DNA of 64,000 nt, from NCBI GenBank assembly GCA_022036555.1, contig CM039140.1:26803843-26867842 (forward strand), given 5' to 3'. Origin of the DNA: Microstegium vimineum. Lineage: Eukaryota > Streptophyta > Magnoliopsida > Poales > Poaceae. Of this stretch, positions 11,864 to 20,611 are shown piece after piece; positions within the stretch are counted from its first letter, which is position 1, and each line of letters begins with the position of its first letter. The notes beneath the pieces are model-generated. The model had not been told where the DNA came from. It worked only from the letters and a program-made list of their open reading frames with translations, and did no database searches. A program made the position numbers and the translations under genes.

Positions 11864-12220
11864 GACGGACGCTCGACACGGGGGCGACGGACGCTCCGTC
11901 GCTAGCGTCCGACGCACTGTCAGAACTAGCCGTTGGGCTGCTTCACGGCCGACGGGCGCTCCGTCGCCAGCGTCCGACGCTCTGACCTCTAGCGGCCGGC
12001 GCCTGTCTTCAATCTGCTCGCTTGCAGAGCTCTCTGGAAGCCCGATGGACAATCCACTCGTTTTGCGACGGACGCTGCGCCTCAGCGTCCGACGCCTTCT
12101 GGAAATTCTCTGGAGCTTCTCTGTGGCCGACGGACACTCGGAGTTCACAGTCCTAGCATCCAACGCCATCGTCCATTGCGTCGGACAGCGTCCGACGCCC
12201 TTTTCTTCAGCGTCCGACGC
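11864..12220 (-). promoter_or_regulatory. array of CGTCCGACG near-palindromes upstream of copia TATA box
   Basis: Five copies of agcgtccgacg (starting near 11904, 11968, 12084, 12187 and 12208) and three of the opposite orientation gacggacgct (near 11864, 11885 and 12066), plus degenerate copies, lie 40-400 bp upstream of the TATA box. The core contains CCGAC, the DRE/CRT core bound by plant DREB/CBF factors, but is preceded by T rather than the usual A/G. The array is an obvious candidate for the U3 enhancer. No binding factor can be assigned from sequence. Confidence 0.5.
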
Positions 12221-14399
12221 CCTCTCTGCGTCTCTGCTTTTTCCACCTTCGCTCTGAGTTGCCAAGCACTAAGATACCTCTTTAGTGAACACTTCTTGGC
12301 AAGTTTTACTTGACTTTTAGCATGGTGTATATCACTAGGTCCTAGATGCACATGCAATATAGATAACACCTAGTGGCACTCGACAAACCGCAATCACTTT
12401 TGCATTTCCCCTCTTAATAGTACGGTTGTCTAACCTAAATGTGATCACACCCACTTGGTGTCTTGATCACCATAAGAAAAGCCCTAGCATATACCTTTGC
12501 CTTGTTTAGCTTAGGGTCATTCCACTTGCCTTCTTCTCCAAGTGTGAGCTTTAGGTTTCCACCACCTTTGCTTGCTCCATCACTTGTCATCATCTTCAAT
12601 GAGTGTACTAGACCTACTCAAACACTTAGAGCTAGGTTAGTACTTAGGCTTCATCAATTACCAAAATCACTATGGAGTCTTCACTACTACAGAGCGAGCT
12701 CCAAGGAGACCTAGGGAAGCAACTAAGGGAAAACAGCTGGACAAGATGACTAAAGCTATGAGAAGGAGATTGCCCATAGATGTTGCTGAAGGCAATAAAA
12801 GGCCTCAGGATCCTGTTCAAGCAGCCAAGTTTGCATCGGAGGCTGGCATCATTGTTCGGGAAAACATGTTTGTCCTACCTCATTGGAAAGATTACAAGAA
12901 AGACGACAAATACTACAAGAATTTTGTAATGCAGCTAAATGTAAGTGCATTACTGTTTTTATGGTTAAATTGTATACATGCTTAACCTGAATTGACTAAC
13001 TAACTATGGAATTGTCATTTACCTAGGGACGCTTGACCATTCCTAACAATGATTCAACAACTAAAGCTTGCACTAATATGATGCGCTCTGCGATAAAACA
13101 AAATCGTTATCGGTTGAAGAAGAAATACTTCAATGGTGTGCCTTCAAATAGTGTACCTACAACTTCTCCTGTTCCTTACATGACTGATGAAGAGTGGATG
13201 GCACTAACTACGAAGTGGTCTGATCCAAAGAACATGGTATGGGTATCTTACCATATATGCTTGTTTCATAATCATTTTCCAAAGATCTCTTCATTTTGAA
13301 CCTATAATCGCATCTAACATGTTAATTCTCTTGTAGGAAACGTGTGAAAAGAACAAGCAGAACCACAGTAAAGTCAAGTTTCAACAGGCTACGGGTTCTC
13401 GCTCCTACGTGGCACACTTGCATGAATATGTAAGTTCAAAGTACATTGAACTAGTCTAGATACAAATTTGCACTCAGCAAATTCTCTTGCATGAAATCTG
13501 AGACAAATTTTGTTGTCATTGTTTATCCACGAAACAGAAGAAGAAAATCCGAGAAGAACCCAGCTTAGATCCGAGTGAAGAACTAGATGCGGTGGAGGCC
13601 TTCCAGGCCTGCCATTATAGCAGCAAACATGGCCTCAGTTTTCAAACACTAGAAGCAATCATAAGTTAATTTGTTTGCTATATTCATATTGTGTCACATG
13701 TCTTCCTTAAATTATTGCAATAAGTAGCATCTCTCATCTTGTTCTTTGTCAACCATTAACATGTAACTGTTTTATGTCCATGATATTTCAGGTTGATATG
13801 GAACACTTGAGGGGTCAACCTGTTGATGAAGGTGGGACGACACCATCAAGTGTGGAGCTTGTGTCCAAGGTGCTCTCCCAGAGCAGCTCAAACCATTTCC
13901 TGAAGAGTGCTGGCATCAAAACAGCGACATCCTGGAAGTCAAAATCATCAAATGAAAGCGAGCTTCGGGAACGACTTGCAGCTGAAGCAAAGGCTAAAGC
14001 AGAGGTTGTTATTCAAGGTGAAATTGATGAGCTCAAGAAGAAAATTGAAGCAGCTGAGGAAAGCCTGGCGAGTACACGGAGAGAGGTGGAGGAGTACAAG
14101 GCGCTGACCGAGAAGAACAACAAGATGATGGAGGAGACCAATGCGCTCATTAAGATGCTCTTCTCAGGCAATGGTAATGCTTCTTCGTTGACATGAGGGC
14201 TCCTGGTCAGTGCTGCTGTGTTTGACCTGTTAATTTTGGGAACTCAGAAACTTAAGTTGCTCGTGGTTGGCAACTTTTTATTGTTTGCTGTTGTGTTATG
14301 TGAATTGGTGATGTTGTGAACTGAGTTGTATGCTCGTTGGAACTGAACTGAGTATGTAATTATGTGGTCTTTCTAGTATAATTTCCAAATTCCAATTAA

Positions 14400-15171
14400 A
14401 TTACTATGTGCATTTCTCTGACAAAAATGATGGCGTCTTCAGTGACGATTACAAACCGCAATTTGTAACGATTTCAAATCAAAAGCTGTGACCAAAATCT
14501 TTTATCTTCAGTGATGATTTCAAACAGCAATATGTGACCAAATAAGAACCAATCAGAATAAGACACGTGGCTGAATTTGATTGGTCCACGTGGTGGCAAC
14601 ACATTGCAAGCTGTGACCAAAATCTTTCATCTTCAATGACGATTTCAAACAGCAATCTGTGACCAAATAAGAACCAATCGGAACAAGCTACGTGGCAGAA
14701 TCTGATTGTTCCACGTTGTGGCAACGCAGCATCCGGGTCAGCGATGACGTCATTCACCACGTCATGTGTCACGTCAGCGATGACATCATCAACCATGTCA
14801 GCATCCTACGTGGCAAGCGTCGTCGGGCCGCTTCCAAACGGGTCGTTATCATGAAACCAGAGGTCAATCTGTGACCAAACCGGACCATCACAGGTTACAA
14901 ACGCCATTAACGGCGACGGCGGGCGGTGGATCGTGACCAAAACCGATCGTCACAGAAAAGAAATCGCATCTGTGACGATGACGTTTTCGTCATAGACTAG
15001 AGTCACATCTGTGACAAAATAAACCATTTCGTCATCGTAGGTCAAATACGACGCGACCTCAATGACGATCCCATTTTCGTCACAAAATCGTCTCAGATCA
15101 CACTTGGTGACGTTTTTAGCATCTTCAGTGACGAACTGAGTACGTCACGGATGCTAAGATCCCTAGTAGTG
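14400..15171 (+). repeat. CACTA element 1 subterminal repeats and right terminus
   Basis: Two ~110-bp direct repeats (about 14484-14590 and 14608-14716, period ~124 bp) include 'gtgaccaaaatctt' and 'gtgaccaaataagaacc'. They are followed by many short gtgacg/cgtcac inverted motifs up to the terminus CTAGTAGTG. Clustered subterminal motifs of this sort bind the element's own accessory protein in the En/Spm family. Confidence 0.75.
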
Positions 15172-16127
15172 ACTTCGCCTTTTTCTTTGCTTGTGGGTTT
15201 TGAACTCTATTGGGTCTTCTTTCGCTTCTTTCCTTTACACACCGAGGCAACACAGTATTCCTCTCTGTAGTCTTTATTCGTTTTGTACCTACTTGCATTA
15301 CACTTTGGACAGCTCTCCATGTCCTTGTAATCGTCACCTCGATATAGGATACAGTGATTCCTACAAGCATGGATCTTCTCAACACCCATCGTTAGTGGAC
15401 TGATTAGCTTCTTTGCATAGTACGTGCTAGTAGGCACTTTGTTTTCCTTTGGAAGCATGTTTGTAATAATACTCAAGAATGCATCGAAGTCAGCATCAGA
15501 AAGACCATACCTAGCTTTGCATACCAACAACTTTAGCACAGAATGCAGCGTCATGAAGTCTTTGGTGCAACCCTTAGACTCATCATACAAAGGTTCTTCT
15601 ACTGCCTTCATCAGGGCCTCCATTCCTTTCTCGAAGAACATTGATGGATCTTCTGCATGATGACGCAACATTGCCTCCAGGAATTCTGCATCTTCCGCAG
15701 TCATATTATTTTCCATCACATCAGTTTTGACGCCTTCAATTCCTCCAGCGAAACAATGGTCAGGACCATCGGTGTCCGGTTGTTGTGTCTCGTTAACAAA
15801 CTGAAATCTATCGTCAACAAGCATATCTGGACCATCGACGTTGATATTTGCACGGCTACCAGTTGTATAAGGCGCAAAGCTACCCTCTCCATGATTTGTC
15901 CAAATCAAGTAATCCTTCATAAATCATCGGCGGACAAGATGAAAAAGGATTTGTTGATGGTCATCAAATACAACAACATTCCTGCAGTGCATGCATGGAC
16001 AATGTATGTGTGTCTTCTTTGTTCTCCAAGCATGGTTCTTAGCGGCATCAATAAACTTATGAACCTCGGATATGTATGATGCATCTAGCCTTGATAACTT
16101 ATACATCCAGAATGACCTCTCCATCAT
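15172..16127 (-). pseudogene. TNP2-like transposase, N-terminal part (transposase-associated domain)
   Basis: The frame opens with MMERSFWMYKLSRLDASY, typical of the transposase-associated domain of plant CACTA transposases. A Cys/His cluster (HIHCPCMHCRN) follows at residues ~40-52. Further on, HACRNHCILYRGDDY and a CPKC motif mark the start of the TNP2 region. The frame is continuous from 16127 to 15207 apart from a TGA at about 15921-15923. A second stop follows the lysine-rich segment at 15207. The catalytic part is absent because the insertion of element 1 cuts the gene at 15172. Confidence 0.8.
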
Positions 16128-17089
16128 TAATTACCTGGCTTTAAAAGGGAAAGAGGACAAATATTATGTAACCATCTTAATCAACCTGACTTGAAGAAAT
16201 CAAGAAAATAATCTCGGCTTTCTTCTCTCTCACTCATGGTGATACCCTAGATCCAAAAGTTGCTCAAATTGAGAAAAATGATCAAAATGAGGCAAAATGG
16301 AGAAAATCTGACCTTTCTTAGCAACCTCCTTCCAAGAAATGAAGATCAAAACCTCCCCTTATATTTTGATAAATGTGGCTCTTAAAAATCACCTCCTTCC
16401 AACAAATGAAGATCAAAATCCCCCCTTGTCTATGTAAATGAAGTGATTGTAATGAATGTAAAACAACTAACTGTATCTAGGGATTAGGATTTAGGTAGAG
16501 TTTAGAGTTTAGCTAGGGATTATTAGCTAGGGTCTAGGGATTATTTGGCTAGGGATTAAAGTAAAAAAACTAAGTAGCATAATTAAAAAAACATAAGTAT
16601 CATTATTAAAAACACAAAATTCATTTCTACATAAGTGCATATAGTGGATTCAATAAATTGAGAAATAAAAAAGCATAATAAAAAACCTAAGTAGAATAAT
16701 TAAAAAAACTAACAAAAAAACTACACTTCCCTCTATACATAAATTCTCTTTAACACAACATTGATTCATAAAAACAAGTAAATATATCTAGCATAAACTA
16801 AATTAATAAGCAAAGTGCAAAAAAGAGAGGAGAGATATTATATAATCAATTTAATCAACCTCACTTGAAGAAACAAAGAACCCTAAACCTAGGTATTCTT
16901 CTCTCTCACTCATGGTGAAACCCAAGATCCAAAATGTGGGTCAAATTGAGCAAAAATGAGCTAAATGGGGCAAAAGGGACATAAACTAACTTTTTTTAGC
17001 AATCTCGTTCCAAGAAATGAAGATCAAAACCTCCCCTTGTATTTTGAAAAAACTGGACCTCCAAAATCGCCTCCAATGGAAGGTGGCGG

Positions 17090-17455
17090 CGAGAACAGTA
17101 ACTGGTCGGGACGAAGCAGTGCTGGTCGGGAGGAGGAAGTGGGTATTTATACATGGTATACCACAGGCGGTTGGCATAACCCAACCGCATGTGTAAATCG
17201 TTGCATTAACACTGGCGGTTGGGTTACGCCAACCGCTAGTGGTGATGGATTACCACTGGCGATTGGCATAACACAACCGCCTGTGTAAATGTAGATTTAC
17301 ACAGGCGGTTGCGTTATGCCAACCGCCAGTGGTAATCCATCTCCACTGGTGGTTGACAACTCTGCCCGTGCCAATTCACACCACAGGCACGTGATAACCA
17401 AAATCGTCTGTGGTGTATTTTGGGGGCGCTAGTAAAAACATGTTTTGTACTAGTG
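17090..17455 (-). repeat. CACTA element 2 subterminal inverted repeats
   Basis: The motif ggcggttggcataac and its inverse gttatgccaaccgcc recur about six times between 17155 and 17350. Two copies abut as a large palindrome around 17285-17300. The segment could fold into hairpins. The terminus itself (17421-17455) carries an inverted ACTAG...CTAGT pair. Confidence 0.75.
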
Positions 17456-18719
17456 CAATAAATTCCTTTTTATAATTATTATAATAAAAAATATGAAGAA
17501 CAATCATTGATATAAAAAATCATCATAAATACGACACTAAAGTTGGTTGTGACAATTTGATTGACATCAATGACAAATATGATATAGTTTCTTTATTGAC
17601 CAAAACTAGCTCTAGAAAAAAAACATGATAAACAGAATGATTTAATGACTAATAGCTCTGCCATCTCATTTTTGTCATATAAGATCACATTTGTTGGAAT
17701 GATAATTAATATTTCTGATTTGTTGTTGCTGTCTCAGTTTGTTTCGGTACATCTTTCAGTTTGTTGTTATAGTTCTTTCGATTCATTGAGATAGTATGTT
17801 TTATTTGTTCTCAACCATATATATCTCAACCTTTTGTAACATACCTTTGTTATCTGATATACAATTGATCTTTCCATTCGGCGTAGGACCCACATGTGAT
17901 GTTTTTGTGGATTTTTAGAGCTTGTGAGACATGATTATTCATGCATTTTTTTTATTTTTAACATTTAACCATGCATGATGTGAGAGAAAAATCTTGAATT
18001 CGCAAACCCATGCATGTTTTACCCGGAGAAGAAAAGGCAAAGAATGTTTCCTTTTATTTGTTTCTTCACAAGAAATGAAAGATATTTTTCAGGTCCCTGT
18101 ATTATTTATTTGGTTTGGCGTCGAAGAGTGTATAAGCATTTTGGCAACCTTTTTGATTTGCGCCCTCCAAAAATAATCCCCTTTGTCAGTTCACCTGTCA
18201 ATTGACTTAGTAGACGACAGAGACAAGATTCAGGCACGGACAGTACAGTTTCAGTCCAGTTGAGGAGAGAGCCCCACCAAACCTGCACCAAATCGAAAAG
18301 GGAGCCAGATCTACACCAATTTAATACTGTAATCGGTGGATTGAAGTGATGACGATCCGTGCATGAAGACATCGATCGATTCGATTCGATTCGTACGTAC
18401 GTGACGCCAATTACCACACAGCCCTTTTCTGCGTTGTTGCAACAGGCCAACAGCTAGACTAGCAGCACTGATCAGCTGCTGCAGTGATGCAGTGCAGCTA
18501 ACACCGTACCGGCAAGAATCATCGATAGATAGCTCACGCCAAGCGTGAGGTGCCGACATAAATTCGCCGAAAATGTACTTGGAAATTTTTTCTTCATATG
18601 TTACCTGCCTGCCTGCCTTTTTTCTCTCCTCCACGCATCTTCTTTCTACTATTCTACTATATCCGGCCCACGGCCTATCTATATCTACTAAGCTACAACC
18701 ACCGTAGCTTCTTGATTTT
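17456..18719. other. intergenic, upstream region of thaumatin-like gene
   Basis: AT-rich sequence without recognisable genes. Short ORFs on both strands (up to 149 residues at 18311-18760, minus) show no family features. A GATTC pentamer microsatellite (18370-18390) lies within 450 bp of the gene start. Confidence 0.5.
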
Positions 18720-18728
18720 ATTGGTTTG

Positions 18729-18742
18729 CTATATATATAGGA
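18729..18742 (+). promoter_or_regulatory. TATA box of thaumatin-like gene
   Basis: The run ctatatatatagg lies about 80-90 bp upstream of the first ATG. It implies a transcript start near 18765 and a 5' leader of about 55 bases. Confidence 0.55.
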
Positions 18743-18819
18743 GTCGTGTGATTGCCCCATTATCTGAGATCATATCGATCGACGACCGAGGTTTCTTGTG
18801 CGTGCGAGCGTGCTGCCAT

Positions 18820-20055
18820 ATGGCCATGGCGGTCGCTCACCTTCTTCTTCTCCAACCCTCAACCGGAGGAAATGGAGCCAGCAGGAACAGCAGGATGGTC
18901 ATTCCGGCTATTCTCTTGAGTCTTCAGCTTCTTCTCTTTACAGGTGCGGTGGGATTCTTGTTTTTTTCCCCACATGTTTTTCCTCTTAGTTTGTGTTCTT
19001 TGGTGCCTTTTTTGTTTTTTTTCTCCATAATTTTATCTAGCATTGTTGCAGAAAAAAAAAACTGATTTCATCATTCGTTCTGTTCTGGTTTGTGTGTGAA
19101 ATTGGATTAACATCAAGTTTTTGTTTCCTACAATCTTGACTGAGTTTTCTTCAACCTTTTTTAACCCTTAACTAGTACCTTTATTAATTAATTCCTGCTT
19201 GAGGATTTGATTTTTTTCATTATTATAGAAATCCTTCCATGATTTTTCTCTTTGCATGTAAACATGATAATATTTACAGCTAGTTAATATTATATTATTA
19301 ATAAATTTCGTCTACGAATTGAATGTGTGGCGCTAGGCGTGGATGGAGCGGCATCGTTGAGCTTCACCAACGCGTGCCAGCACCCAGTGTGGGTTGGCAC
19401 GCTCCACGGCTCCACCTCGCCGCCGCTGGCAAGCTCGGGCTTCTACCTGGCGCCATCCGCCACGTCCCGCCTGGACGCGCCGTCGTCGGGGACATGGTCC
19501 GGCACGTTCTGGGCCCGCACGGGCTGCGCGGTGGACGCCGCCACCGGCCGCTTCTCCTGCGCCACGGCGGACTGCGGCACGGGCGACATCGCGTGCCAGG
19601 GCCGTGGGCCGGCGCCGCCGGTCTCGCTCGTCGAGGTCACCCTCGCCGCGCCGGGCAGCGGTGGGCTCGACTTCTACGATGTCAGCCTCGTCGACGGCTT
19701 CAACGTGCCGGTGCGCATGGCGCCCTCGGGCGGCGGCGGCGGCTGCGGCGACTGCCGCCCCGCGGCGTGCGCCGGCGACGTCAACGCCAAGTGCCCAGCG
19801 GACCTCCGCGTCGTCGCCTCGTCCGGCGGCGGCGCAGTCGTGGCGTGCAAGAGCGCGTGCGGCGCCTACGGCAGCGCGCGCTACTGCTGCACCGGACAGT
19901 ACGGCACGCCGGCGACGTGCGAGCCCACTAACTACTCGCAGGTGTTCAAGAGCGTCTGCCCGTCGGCGTACAGCTACGCCTACGACGACGCCAGCAGCAC
20001 CTTCACCTGTTCCGGCGCTTCCAACTATGACGTCACCTTCTGCCCTGGGAGCTAA
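18820..20055 (+). CDS. thaumatin-like protein (PR-5 family), two exons
   Basis: Exon 1 is 18820-18943 and exon 2 is 19337-20055. The join (aca g|gc gtg) keeps frame across a 393-bp GT-AG intron and gives 280 residues from the first ATG. An in-frame ATG at 18895 gives 255 residues and puts the hydrophobic signal peptide (MVIPAILLSLQLLLFTG) at the very start, so that start is at least as likely. The mature part begins near SLSFTNAC. The thaumatin signature is present (GRFSCATADCGTGDIAC), and the R, E and D residues that line the acidic cleft are recognisable (WART, LVEVTL, DFYDVSLVDGFNVPV). The mature part has 17 cysteines rather than the usual 16, the extra one in GGCGDCRPAAC. The protein is expected to be secreted to the apoplast. 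PR-5 proteins act in defence, some binding beta-glucans. Exon 2 is strongly GC-rich, as in many grass genes. Confidence 0.9.
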
Positions 20056-20611
20056 TGAATGAATGCCCCTGATATATGATTAATGACGTCACGGGCAGAC
20101 AAGGATTATGATTCGATCTTGGATAATTATTTACATACATTCTGAATAAAGAGCGCACCCCCTAGACTAGATATGTCTTCAGAAATTAATTTATAGGGAA
20201 GAGAGCAAGTAGAATCAATCAGACAATAACATACATAGATGAACAAAATTAATTTAATCCTTACATATGCTAATCACCCATGGAAACTGGAAAGGAGGGT
20301 GGTTCAACGCTCTGATGAAATGTTTCAATGCTTATGTACCGTTCCCATCTTGGATGTGGATGATGCAAGACTTTAGCATCATTTATTTATTTCTTTTATT
20401 TTGCAAACCATACATTGCATCTTTTTTTGGTAATCAGTGTCATATACATATGGCGAAGCAAGCGTGCCTGGACAACTTGGCACTTTATTTTCATCATCTA
20501 ATATAATATTCATATATAGCCAACCTCTTATTCCATTCCATCTACTTATATACTCCTATTTCATCCATTTTACTTCGATGCCCAAATGCACTTGCTCGCG
20601 AAAGGTATCCA
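20056..20611. other. convergent intergenic spacer
   Basis: Contains the 3' ends of the thaumatin-like gene (plus) and the pullulanase gene (minus), which face each other. A possible polyadenylation signal (gaataaag) for the former lies near 20142. No other feature is seen. Confidence 0.6.

Larger units (their letters stand above)
2872..12683 (-). mobile_element. complete Ty1/copia LTR retrotransposon (SIRE/Maximus-like)
   Basis: Two 1,725-bp LTRs flank an internal region read on the minus strand in the order gag, protease, integrase, reverse transcriptase, RNase H, which is the copia order. The target duplication CTACT is perfect (2867-2871 and 12684-12688). The LTRs start TGAAGACTCC and end CCTTTCA in the element's sense. 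By hand I count about 34 differences between LTRs (about 2%), mostly transitions, so insertion is fairly recent. Coding capacity is broken by several stops and two frameshifts. Placement in SIRE/Maximus rests on the large gag, the in-frame stop between gag and pol, and repeated polypurine tracts, and is an inference. Confidence 0.95.
10959..12683 (-). repeat. copia 5' LTR with promoter
   Basis: Right copy of the LTR, upstream in element sense and next to the primer-binding site. A TATA-like box lies near 11813-11824 on the minus strand, and a CpG-rich motif array lies immediately upstream of it (11864-12220). Confidence 0.95.
2003..14196 (+). pseudogene. En/Spm (Ptta-type) CACTA accessory protein gene, interrupted
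   Basis: Visible exons: about 2003-2263, 2437-2773, 12684-12940, 13027-13236, 13337-13429, 13538-~13664 and 13792-14196. The product resembles the plant 'Transposase, Ptta/En/Spm' family (a basic conserved block MTKAMRRRLPIDV, an EEWMAL block, and a C-terminal coiled coil rich in E/K at 13980-14160). Frame is kept from exon 2 to exon 5. The first exon has a frameshift near 2130 at a G/A run, after which a stop appears unless the frame changes. The intron at 2774-2866 has a GC donor (cag|gcaagt) and an AG acceptor, and is in frame when joined. The junction before the last exon does not keep frame with the donor I can see. A copia element sits five bases into the third exon. The encoded DNA-binding role is known for the family only. 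Confidence 0.7.
2003..15171 (+). mobile_element. CACTA transposon (element 1), left end not seen
   Basis: The right end at 15171 reads ...CTAGTAGTG, so its inverse begins CACTACTAGGGATC, a CACTA/En-Spm terminus. About 700 bp of subterminal repeats rich in gtgacg/cgtcac motifs lie just inside it. The coding part is an En/Spm-type accessory gene on the plus strand, split by a copia element. No matching left terminus occurs in the window, so the element either starts further left or has lost that end. It interrupts the transposase gene of a second CACTA element at 15172. The bases ACT after the terminus would be one copy of the expected 3-bp target duplication. Confidence 0.75.
15172..17455 (-). 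mobile_element. CACTA transposon (element 2), truncated by element 1
   Basis: The right terminus at 17455 reads GTACTAGTG, so the element starts CACTAGTACAAAAC on the minus strand. Inside are inverted subterminal repeats (17090-17400), a duplicated AT-rich leader (about 16170-16270 and 16838-16950), then the 5' part of a TNP2-type transposase gene. The gene stops at 15172, where element 1 is inserted. The remainder must lie beyond element 1's left end, outside the window. Confidence 0.8.

Noticed and set aside
19323..20062. Arg/Ala-rich ORFs in the other frames of the thaumatin-like exon
   Set aside because: Shadow frames of a GC-rich exon. The chosen frame has the family signature and the cysteine pattern.
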